From NCBI GenBank assembly GCA_927911235.1, contig CAKMOY010000188.1:1-13025 (forward strand): a stretch of DNA of 13,025 nt, written 5' to 3'. The translations under genes were made by a program, and so were the position numbers. Shown here piece after piece: positions 1-7,919 of this stretch; the first letter of the stretch is position 1; each line of letters starts with the position of its first letter. This stretch comes from an uncultured Moraxella sp. GTDB taxonomy: Bacteria; Pseudomonadota; Gammaproteobacteria; Pseudomonadales; Moraxellaceae. The notes under the pieces are model-generated. The model was not told the origin of the DNA and ran no database searches. It was given only the letters and a program-made list of their open reading frames with translations.

Positions 1-1163
1 TTTTTTCACATCAGATTTTTTTGCGGTATCTTTTTGGGTGGTTTTTGCTACTGTTTCTTTTTTAGTCGTATCCTTTTTCGCTGTTTCTTTTTTCACCGTA
101 TCTTTTTTGGCAGTGGTTTTTGGTTTATCGGATTTTTTATCTGCCGTTTTAGTTGCCGTTGTTTTTTCTGTGGTTTTGCTTGACTGTTTATTTGCTGTTG
201 GCGTGCTAGCCGTAGCCGTTGATGAAATTTTGACAATTGCCACATCTTGATAGGTTTTTTGTGCTTTGTCCGCTTGATTGGTTGTATTTTGTTGGGTTTT
301 TTCAGATTTTGGCAACAACAACCCTACCCCACCAATCGCCACCACAGACAATACCATCGCTGTGGCAATCCAATATTTTTGTAAATAATCTACCCAATTA
401 TTTTTGGGTTTTGGCGTGGCAAAAATATCATGGTTGATTTTTTGCGTGGTGCTAGATGTCGCTGTGTTTGTTTTGGGCTTACCGCCAATGTTTAGATGAT
501 AATTATCAACAAAAGCTTGTAATTGTTGTAACATCACAGGCATGGGTGCTTGCTTTGCCAAAATTTGCATTTGTTTGTTAGCAGATGTTACCGCAAAGGG
601 CTGATAAAACCCAATCGCTTGACAAATGGCAAAGCTGTCGGCTGTTATCAAAGCGTGTTTTTGCAGTTGTAACCATGCCGTCCATGCTTTATCCGTCAGT
701 AGTTGATGGGATTTGTTTTGCTGATAAAAATCGCTCAATGCTTTCATGGCAAACAGCGTTACCCATTGCCACAACTGCTCTAACGATGTCTTTGGCAAGT
801 TGGTTTTTGCCAACAAAAAACCTAATAATAGTTGAGTATTTTGCAAAACATTTGCTGAAAATATGTACTTTTCACCTTATCTAAGGCTTGTAATTTGGCA
901 AAGTCCACGCCATTTTTGATATCAAAATTTGTCAAAATATCATCTTGCAAAACACTGTGAAACGGCTGAAAGGTTTTGTCTTTGCTAGGTTCAGTGATGT
1001 TAAGCAGTTGATAGGCGTTCACGTGCAATAGCGTTGGCAAGGCTTGTCGCACTTGAGACATGGAAAGCTGACAATTATCGGCTAAAACAGCTGTCATCGG
1101 TTCAAGCAAGGCATACCAAAATTGGTTAACAGCCAATGGGTGAAAAATCGAAGTATTTTGCAT
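1..1163 (-). CDS. Hypothetical single-pass membrane protein with Lys/Thr-rich tail (partial, frameshifted)
   Basis: I do not recognise the family. Reading starts at ATG 1161-1163 and stays open for about 95-100 codons. The frame then closes at a TAG near 825, but the -1 frame continues without a stop from about position 880 to the window edge. Joining the two gives at least 380 residues, with the C-terminus outside the window. The N-terminal ~270 residues look soluble and Leu/Gln-rich. A hydrophobic segment (WIATAMVLSVVAIGGVGLLL, encoded about 311-372) follows a charged, Trp-containing stretch, so I infer a cytoplasmic N-domain, one membrane helix and a periplasmic tail. The tail is rich in Lys, Thr and Ala and holds two 10-residue repeats of the form KKDT-x-KKET-x. 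A one-base deletion in one of three four-base homopolymers (845-848, 858-861, 869-872) would explain the break. A C-terminal periplasmic domain may follow outside the window, but I cannot see one. Confidence 0.7.
49..108 (-). repeat. Two 30-bp in-frame tandem repeats (10-residue Lys/Thr units)
   Basis: Positions 79-108 and 49-78 (minus strand) encode KKDTVKKETA and KKDTTKKETV. The two 30-base units are imperfect copies, and related Lys/Thr-rich sequence flanks them on both sides. They form part of a flexible, positively charged linker after the membrane helix. Such repeats can change copy number without altering the frame. Confidence 0.8.
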
Positions 1164-1206
1164 AAGGTTAAACTATTGTTGTTAATTTTGGCTTAAACAT
1201 GAATAT

Positions 1207-1237
1207 TTTATACTGAAAAGTAGCATTTTCATATCAA
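1207..1237 (-). promoter_or_regulatory. Possible promoter for the membrane-protein gene
   Basis: Reading the minus strand, TTGATA (1237-1232) and TATAAA (1212-1207) resemble -35 and -10 boxes. The 19-base spacer is longer than ideal. The spacer contains a perfect 6-bp inverted repeat, TGAAAA at 1214-1219 and TTTTCA at 1226-1231, which would suit an operator but may be chance in such AT-rich DNA. The rest of the 1164-1454 gap is AT-rich and has no gene. Confidence 0.3.
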
Positions 1238-1270
1238 AATATATCGGATATCTGCATTTTATCTGATTTT

Positions 1271-1300
1271 TTCACATTTTTTTTAATTTATTTGTATAAA
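1271..1300 (+). promoter_or_regulatory. Candidate promoter for the Ig-like lipoprotein gene
   Basis: TTCACA (1271-1276; 5 of 6 to the sigma-70 -35 consensus) is followed after 18 bases by TATAAA (1295-1300; 5 of 6 to the -10 consensus). Transcription would begin near 1307, giving a leader of about 150 bases before the ATG at 1455. A second, weaker possibility is TTGAAA (1304-1309) with TAAAGT (1327-1332). Confidence 0.4.
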
Positions 1301-1325
1301 ATATTGAAAAATTCTTGTAAAATAA

Positions 1326-1341
1326 GTAAAGTTAGCTTTAC
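1326..1341. repeat. Perfect 6-bp inverted repeat in the lipoprotein gene leader
   Basis: GTAAAG (1326-1331) and CTTTAC (1336-1341) are perfect reverse complements around a 4-base TTAG centre. The element sits between the candidate promoter and the start codon. It could be an operator or a small leader hairpin; no function is shown. Confidence 0.5.
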
Positions 1342-1454
1342 GAAAAATACAAGTTTTGATTTAATGTTTATAATTGTGTAACAAAAGTGCTGATGACTAT
1401 CCATAAACCCATCAGTGATTTTTGATTTTTATCTCCAACAAAAGGAAGACACCC

Positions 1455-4400
1455 ATGACGATGTCAACGATTTTAGCCAATTCTTTTAAAGTAACGGCAC
1501 TTGCCAGTGCGTTAGCCCTTGCTGGCTGTGGTGGCGGCGGTGCTGATAACCCAAATGATAGCGTAGCTACTGTAAAAGGACCTTGGACTGCACAGCCTAC
1601 ATCTGTAACCAATCCTAGCACCAGCACAGATACTACAACTGCTCAAAAACTTGCAAATGTGAAAAATGTACAAGTTGTTAGCGATAATTCTTCTTTTTAT
1701 ATGAATAATGGTGAAACTATCACCTTAACTGCCTATGCTCTTGATAACAACAACATAGGCGTTTCTGGTGTGCCTGTCAATCTTCAAATCCCCACACCAT
1801 CACAAACTGGTATATTTAGCAGTACACCGCAAAATTTAACGACAGATGAAACTGGCAAAGCGACTATCACACTTGATGTAAAAAGTCTGTCTACTGAGCA
1901 AAAAGATTTTCTAAGAAAGACAGGTTTAAATGTATCTGTTACTGTTGGCGGTGTTACAGCTACAAAAACATTAAAAGGTAGCGATGCAAAACCATCTACC
2001 ACAACAACTAACAATGTTACTACAAATGATTTGGTATTAATTTCTAGTGCATCAACTATTCCTATGGCTGTCGGCAACAAAGTTAACGTTACTGCAGTTG
2101 CTTTGGATAAAGATAATAATGTCATTGCCAATAAAGCTGTTACTTTCAAATTAACTGATAAATCGGCTGATACAGGCTTATTCCCTAATGGCTCGTTAAC
2201 AGCAATCACCAATGAAAAAGGTGAAGCAACGGTTGAGTTTGAAATTAAATCTCTCACTGAAGCGCAAAAATCTTATTTAGCAACGACTGGTGTATCGCTT
2301 ACAGCGGAAGTAGATGGCAAAGCTTTTGATGATAAAATAACAATTAAAGGCGTTGATGCTAGCACAGCAACAACCACCGAAAAATTTAATGTTCAGGCTA
2401 TTAATTTAACTACACCTACGCCTATTTACGACATTAACGTTGGTAATAAAATTACAGTAACTGCTTCTGTATTAAATGATAAAAATACTGGTATTGGCGG
2501 TGTTCCTGTTGTCTTTGAAATTGAAGACCCTGCAACAACTGGTGTTTATGCTGTATCAAACACAAGCAATGTTATCACCAATGAAAAAGGCGAGGCAACA
2601 ATTGAGCTTGAAGTAAAATCTAACGAATTTAAAGACAAATTAATCAAAGGTTTAAAAGTTACTGCAACAGCCCAAAATACAATGGCTAACACACCTGTAA
2701 ATAAAACAAATTCTGTAACAATCACAGGTAAAGTAGTGGATACTTCAACAAATACAGCTGATGTCGTATCTAAAGTTGAAAGTGCTATCTTATCATCACC
2801 TACCACTGAGTTTGATTTAGCTGTTGGTACAAAAATTACTGTAACAGCTTCTGTTGCTGATGCCAATCGTGGTAGCCTTGCTAATGTTCCTGTCCAATTC
2901 ACCTTACCTTCATTAGATAGCACAGGTATTGTTAGCCTATCTAACTCAATAGTTAATACCAATGCTCAAGGTCAAGCAACCATTGAGCTTGAAGTTAAAT
3001 CATTAAACCAAACACAACGTGATAATCTAAAAAAATGGTTTATTATCAATGCCTCTGTTCCAAACAGTTCAGTAAAAACTAATACTTTAAAACTAACACC
3101 AAAAACAACTGCAGAAGAAGACACCGTTAGCTCAATCTCAGTAACGGCTGATAGCACTTCTATTTTGATGGCAAAAGGTACAAAAGTAAAAGTAACTGCG
3201 ATTGCCTTGGATACACACTTTGGTGGCTTAAAAGGTAAAACCCTAAACTTCACAATTCCAAATCCAACCTTGACAGGTGTATTTAACATTACAGGTTCTT
3301 CAGTTGTAACTGATGACAAAGGTGAAGCGACTATTGAATTGGAAGTTAAGTCTGATTTAACACAACCCCAAAAAGATGAATTGGCTAAAGGTCTAAAAGT
3401 TACTGTAACTGAGCCAAACGCAAAACATCTGGTGAACTGTCATTGACTGGTGAAAAAGTTAGCCAAGAAATTGTAAATGCAGTTACTTTAACATCTAATG
3501 TACAAAGCATTCCTTTAACTGTTGGTAGCCAATTTACGGTTACTGCAACTGTATCAGATGCCAACAATGGTGGTATTGCTAATGCACCTGTAACCTTTAC
3601 TGTTCCATCATTAGCTGATTATGGCGTAGTAAATCTATCAGGTTCAAGTGTAACCACGAATGCTCAAGGTCTAGCAACTATTACGCTACAAATTCAATCT
3701 TTAACTGATGCTCAAAAAGCCAAGCTAGTGCAAGGCTTTACCATTAAAGCTGCTTCAAATGGTAAAAATGCTCCAGAATTGACTTTAAAAGCGACAGACA
3801 GCCAAAATATTGAAGCATATAAATTATTTATATCACCTTCAAAAACAACGCTAAGAACTTCATCAGATACAACAACGTTGGGTATTAAAGTTACCGATGT
3901 TAAAGGTGGTATCAAGGCTGGCGTACCTGTTAAATTAGAAATCGTTGATGGTTTAGATAAAGGTATAACTTTTGATAAAACTTCAAATCTAGTAACAGAT
4001 ACAAATGGCTACGTAGAAGTGAACGTCATTCAAAATAATGTTGGACTTATCTCAAAATTGGACCATACAGCAAGTATCAAAGTCTTGATTGATGATGGCA
4101 TTTACAAACCAAGCGAGCAAAGGATAGACCTAAATATTGGTGGTACAACAATTAAAGATGGTTTAGTATCTAAAGCGATTATCACCGATAACGACACTGT
4201 AACTGTATCTGGTACAGCAGTAGACGGCAACAACAGCCCTATCACCAATGAATCTATCCAGTTAATGGCAATGGTAATCCTTTAACTATTGCAAGTGTCA
4301 AAACCGACTCACAAGGTAAATTCAGTTTTACCGTCTCAAGCAATCAATTAGGTACATCTACTAATAACGAATACAACCTACAAGCCCGTATCACCAATGG

Positions 4401-5805
4401 TAGTGTAACATCACAAGCGTATACATTAGGCAATATTACCAAAGTAACAGCTAGTGCTTTAAATCTAACGATTACGCAAAATAGCCAGTCATTAATTAAT
4501 AACGAATTGAAAGTAGGTACACCAGCAACAGTTACTGTTGATTTACCTACAACTGTTGCAGATGGCACTACCGTCTATTTGACAACCAATAAAGGCACTA
4601 TTGATGATAATAAAACTCGTGTCTCTGCAGTTGCTACCAATGGACGAGTTAGTTTTGAAAACGTTCAATCTACTTCACCGGGTGAAGCGATTTTGACTGT
4701 AGAGTACAATGGTACAAAACAACTTGAAAAAACCATAACCTACATCACGAATGACGTTGCTAAATTATCAACTCAAGTTACCAATTCAACCGTAAGTATC
4801 AATGGTGTAACGACTGTTATTGCAACTGTAAGAGATAGCAATGATGCACCTGTCAAAAATGCGTTGGTTGAGTTCTCTACCATTCAAGATTCCTCTGGTG
4901 GCAGATTGTCTTCTAGCACCGCATTGACTGATGCTGCTGGTAACGCAACCGTAACTTATTATGCAGGTCAAACATCTACCCCTATCAACGGTGTAACAAT
5001 TCAATCAACTGTAAAATCGGTCAAATTGGGTAATGAATACCTAGCAGTAAATAAATCTCAAACACAACACACTTCATTTACAGTACAAAACCTATCGGCC
5101 TGGATTGGCTTTGGCTTTGCTGATAAGGTATCATCAAGTGAAAATGCGATTTATTATACCAGAAATGGCTCTATCTTCATTAACAACAGTATCGGTCAAC
5201 CAGCTGCTAACCAAGAAGTTTCTATCGCTATCTTGCCAAAAACCTATGGCATTGGCTTATGGAAATTTATTCCTAGCGTACCAGCCGTACCAGCAGTTAC
5301 AGATAAGGATGGCAATGTAACATCACCTGCTGTAGCTGAAAAGCCTGCTAAATGGATAAGACAATTCTTTTACCTGGGTAATGCAAAAGATGGTATGTAT
5401 AATTGTCCATCAGAAGATGTCAATAACAACGCTATCTTAGATGCTGGGGAAGATTACAATGGCGATAATCAGTTAACACCATTAAACCCTATTACCGTCT
5501 TGGATGCAAATGGTACAGCCATCTCAAGCACCCAAACTGTAAAAACAGATGCCACTGGTAAATTAGATTTCACTATCCGTTATGGTAAAGAGTATGCTAA
5601 TTGGATGACAGCTACTGTACGAGTAACCACAAAAGTAGATGGTAGTGAGTTCTCACAAACTCGTGATATTACATTACCTGTACTTGATACAGATGTTACT
5701 ACTCAAGATAGTAATCATATCCGTCCAAATACGATTAGCCCTTTTGGCACACTAATGAAAGAATCAATGAAAAACTATTGTTCATTTATTGAAAATGACA
5801 ACTAA
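1455..5805 (+). CDS. Large multi-domain bacterial Ig-like (BIg/invasin-type) surface lipoprotein, two frameshifts
   Basis: A long extracellular-type protein of about 1,450 residues once two one-base deletions are repaired. ATG 1455 is chosen because GGAAG (1444-1448) lies six bases upstream and the encoded start is a lipoprotein signal peptide: hydrophobic ALASALALAGC with lipobox L-A-G-C at residues 22-25, followed by a Gly-rich linker. The +2 residue is Gly, which fits outer-membrane sorting. About ten Ig-like units of 90-125 residues follow. The first six share a clear pattern: VGxKxTVTAxxxD, then GVPVxFxIPxPxxTG, then TNEKGEATIELEVKSL and a QKxxLxxGLxVTA segment. The tenth (from about 4761) is the most classically invasin-like. 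The final ~230 residues differ: they hold an Asp/Asn-rich loop resembling a calcium-binding motif and two cysteines (encoded about 5404 and 5779). Breaks occur at 3422-3425 (four A, five expected) and 4262-4263 (two T, three expected). No beta-barrel or LysM domain is present, so anchoring is by lipid. The probable role is adhesion or a surface stalk; the ligand is unknown. Confidence 0.85.
1657..5100 (+). repeat. Tandem array of about ten Ig-like coding units
   Basis: Approximate unit starts are 1657, 2012, 2379, 2760, 3123, 3478, 3819, 4164, 4496 and 4761. A conserved Gly-Glu-Ala-Thr-Ile-Glu-Leu-Glu-Val-Lys-type segment recurs near 1852, 2218, 2587, 2968, 3319 and 3667, so units 1-6 look like products of internal duplication. 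Units 7-10 are more divergent. Copies differ at many codons, so the duplications appear old rather than recent. Confidence 0.8.
5416..5478 (+). other. Asp/Asn-rich putative calcium-binding loop in the lipoprotein C-terminal region
   Basis: The encoded stretch begins DVNNNAILDAGEDYNG and continues with Asp-Asn-Gln-Leu. Closely spaced Asp and Asn with a central Leu-Asp and Gly resemble EF-hand or dockerin-like loops seen in bacterial surface proteins. A Cys-Pro pair lies just upstream. Calcium binding is inferred from this pattern only. Confidence 0.5.
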
Positions 5806-5821
5806 TTTACTATCAACAATA

Positions 5822-5852
5822 AAAAACCCCTTACTAAATGTAGGGGGTTTTT
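5822..5852 (+). terminator. Rho-independent terminator after the lipoprotein gene
   Basis: A 13-bp stem (5822-5834 with 5840-5852, one G-U pair) encloses the 5-base loop TAAAT. The core is CCCC pairing with GGGG, flanked by A-run and T-run arms ending in five T. It begins 17 bases after the stop codon. The A-run/T-run symmetry means it could also work in the other direction, but no minus-strand gene ends here. Confidence 0.9.
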
Positions 5853-5927
5853 ACTACATGGTAACATCATGATTGCTAATCTACTTCAACTCAAAAAAAA
5901 TCAACGCAACAATCAAAGGATAAAAAA

Positions 5928-7029
5928 ATGTCAAATTTTGATGCGACCAAACCAGATATTCGCCTATGGGCAGACCTTGTCAAAACCCTTGTGCCTTATG
6001 TACCGGGGGAACAGCCCAAACACAACAATCTGTGTAAATTGAACACCAATGAAAACCCATTTCCGCCATCGCCCAAAGTTGCCGAAGCCATTCAAGCCGA
6101 AATCGCCAATCAAGCGGATAATTTACGCTTTTATCCTGCACCAGAATCGGATAAATTGCGTGAGGTCATGGCTCAAACTTATAGCGTAAATCCAAACCAA
6201 ATTTTTGTTGGTAATGGCTCGGACGAAGTGTTGGCACATATTTTTGCTTGTTTTTTTGTGAAAAATTTGCCTGTTTTGACACCTGATATCGGTTACAGTT
6301 TTTATCCTGTGTATGCCGATACCTTTGGCGTTGATTTGCAAATGATTGATTTATCTAAAGATTTCAGCATTAATATTGATGATTATCATCAAGACTGTGC
6401 AGGCATTATTTTTGCCAATCCCAATGCACCGACTGGCATTTTGTTGGAATTGGACAAGATTGAAAGCTTGTTAAAAAATCATCGCAATGCGGTGGTGGTC
6501 GTTGATGAAGCCTACATTGACTTTGCGGAAAATCAAAGCTCTGCGGTCAGTTTGATTGAAAAATATGATAACCTTGTGGTAACGCAAACTTTTTCAAAAT
6601 CTCGCTCACTTGCGGGTTTGCGTGTCGGTATGGCATTTGCCAATCCGTCTTTGATTGAAGCGTTAAACCGCTACAAAAACAGTTTTAATAGTTATCCGCT
6701 TGATAAATTAGCACAAGTTGGGGCAGTGGCAAGTTTGCAAGATGTGGATTATTTTAACGATTGTTGTCAAAAAGTGATTGCATTACGCCAAAATTTAGTC
6801 AATGATTTACAAAATTTGGGTTTTGAGATTTTACCATCGCAAGCGAATTTTTATTTTTGCCAAACCGCCTGTAGCGATGGGTGAAACCAAACAAGTTTTT
6901 GAAAAATTGCGTGAGCAAGGTGTGATTGTTCGTCATTTTAACAAGCCAAAAATTAGCGATTATCTGCGGATTACCATTGGTACACAAAAGCAAAATCAAC
7001 GTCTGGTTGAGTGTTTAAGAAGCCTTTAA
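5928..7029 (+). CDS. hisC: Histidinol-phosphate aminotransferase (frameshifted)
   Basis: PLP-dependent aminotransferase that converts imidazole-acetol phosphate and glutamate to histidinol phosphate and 2-oxoglutarate in histidine biosynthesis (cytoplasm). ATG 5928 follows AAAGGA (5915-5920) at 7 bases. Visible motifs are LNTNENPFPP near residues 38-47, GNGSDE 95-100, the substrate/cofactor segment ANPNAPTG 163-170, DEAYIDF 193-199, and TFSKSRSLAGLRVG with the probable Schiff-base Lys224. The opening frame stops at 6884, but the +1 frame carries the expected C-terminal part (from FAKPPVAMGE to DYLRITIGT near the end) down to 7029. Removing one T from either five-T run (6848-6852 or 6854-6858) restores a single ~366-residue protein, the normal HisC length. 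No other his gene is in the window. It lies 75 bases after the terminator of the previous gene, and I see no convincing promoter of its own. Confidence 0.92.
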
Positions 7030-7048
7030 ATCACATTTAGAGTTGAAA

Positions 7049-7337
7049 ATGACAAATGAAATGCTAAACAATGCTTCTTTTCAATTAAATGAAATTCGTC
7101 AAAACCAAAATTTACTTGAAAATTATCGTTACCAAATCGGTTCAATTACCAGCAAGCAAAATGATAGACTTATGTTAAATATTGCTTTATATAACGATTT
7201 TCAGTTAAGCGATTATCCGATTGCCAAATTTTTGTTTGACCAAGAACTGCTGTGGCGAAAAGATGATACCGCCCCAAGATAATTATCAACCAAGCGATTT
7301 TGATGAATGGCGTGAAAATAAACGCCATTATTTTTAA
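7049..7337 (+). CDS. Unknown ~95-residue protein, first gene of HigA-like cassette (frameshifted)
   Basis: I do not recognise this protein. ATG 7049 is preferred over the in-frame TTG at 7043; only a weak AGAG (7039-7042) precedes it. As sequenced the frame stops at 7282 after LLWRKDDTAPR. Removing one A from the run 7258-7261 instead gives LLWRKMIPPQDNYQPSDFDE and a stop at 7335-7337, just 16 bases before the next gene. The repaired product is mostly polar and probably helical in its N-terminal half, with a Trp/Tyr/Phe-rich charged C-terminus and no signal or membrane segment. It starts 19 bases after hisC, so it may be co-transcribed with hisC. It occupies the place where a HigB/RelE toxin would be expected beside a HigA-type regulator, but it shows no RelE-like pattern. 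A toxin role is only a positional guess. Confidence 0.65.
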
Positions 7338-7353
7338 GGGTTCGAGTTAAAAA

Positions 7354-7632
7354 ATGACTGATGATTTAACCAAATATATTGAAGCTCGTAAACAACGTAG
7401 CCCAAGTTTCGCCGAAAATTATGATACAGGTTACAAAGAATTTGAGTACAATGCACTTTTAAAACAAGCACGTCTTGAAGCAGGATTAACACAAGACAAC
7501 ATGGCAAAACGACTGGACACCAAAAAAAGTGCGATTTCTCGTATTGAAAATCATGCGACAGATATCAAACTTTCAACACTGAATAACTTTGCCAAAGCAT
7601 TAGGAAAAACGTTGGAAATACGACTGGTATAA
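7354..7632 (+). CDS. HigA-like XRE-family helix-turn-helix protein (antitoxin-type)
   Basis: A 92-residue cytoplasmic DNA-binding protein. A cro/C1-type HTH spans about residues 34-88, with ALLKQARLEAGLTQ, the recognition-region segment KKSAISRIE, and LSTLNNFAKALGK. The N-terminal ~30 residues, which contain SPSFAENYDTGYKEFE, form the extension typical of antitoxins that partner HigB/RelE toxins. Such antitoxins bind the toxin and repress their own operon. ATG 7354 follows GAG (7344-7346) at 7 bases and a stronger AAGGG (7336-7340) that is rather distant. The unknown gene upstream ends 16 bases earlier, and the next gene starts one base after this stop, so all three are probably translated from one message. 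The regulator call is firm; the antitoxin role is inferred from family resemblance. Confidence 0.85.
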   Translation: MTDDLTKYIEARKQRSPSFAENYDTGYKEFEYNALLKQARLEAGLTQDNMAKRLDTKKSAISRIENHATDIKLSTLNNFAKALGKTLEIRLV

Positions 7633-7633
7633 T

Positions 7634-7909
7634 ATGAACGAAATCAACCAAATACAATATTATTTAAAATGCCAAAATGTAGAAACAGGCGAAGTCATCA
7701 CTTACCGATTTGGCAATGAAGCCGATTTGATAAGTTTTTCACAACATTTTTTTGAATATAACTTATCAATCATAGACAGCCACATTGTTTTTTATGACGC
7801 ACCTTTGCTATTTAATCAATTTGACGATGAATCAAAAATCGGCTCAGGCGACATCAACACTGCCCAAGATGGACGTGTACAAGTTGAAAATTGGCTAAAA
7901 AAAGATTAA
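7634..7909 (+). CDS. Unknown 91-residue acidic protein, third gene of HigA-like cassette
   Basis: I do not recognise the family. ATG 7634 lies one base after the stop of the HTH gene, so translation is probably coupled; no separate strong ribosome site is visible. The product is small, acidic and soluble, with no membrane or signal segment. Its N-terminal half (YYLKCQNVETGEVITYRFGN) looks like beta-strand pairs, followed by FFEYNLSIIDSHIVFYDAP and an Asp/Glu-rich tail ending in ENWLKKD. It ends 10 bases before the end of convergent pabB, and I see no hairpin terminator between them. A partner or modulator of the HTH protein is possible from position alone. Confidence 0.7.
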   Translation: MNEINQIQYYLKCQNVETGEVITYRFGNEADLISFSQHFFEYNLSIIDSHIVFYDAPLLFNQFDDESKIGSGDINTAQDGRVQVENWLKKD

Positions 7910-7919
7910 TTTAAAAAAA

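Noticed and set aside
49..108. CRISPR-like repeats
   Set aside because: The 30-base units are directly adjacent without spacers and are in-frame coding repeats.
845..872. Programmed -1 ribosomal frameshift in the first gene
   Set aside because: No classical slippery heptamer is visible at the junction, and the window has many similar unrelated breaks, so an indel error is simpler.
1784..3319. Long open frames on the minus strand opposite the Ig-like gene
   Set aside because: They mirror the Val/Thr/Ile-rich repeats of the plus strand, have no ribosome sites or recognisable motifs, and overlap a well-supported gene.
3443..4285. Treating the middle of the lipoprotein gene as a separate gene
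   Set aside because: It starts in mid-domain without a signal peptide or ribosome site, and the protein pattern continues directly across the break from the upstream frame.
4507..5805. Treating the last part of the lipoprotein gene as a separate gene
   Set aside because: The frame is open back to about 4264 and continues the Ig-like unit interrupted at 4262; no signal peptide or start context exists at 4507.
7049..7337. HigB/RelE toxin call for the gene upstream of the HTH protein
   Set aside because: The usual RelE-type Tyr/Arg-rich core and strand pattern are absent; only position would support the name.
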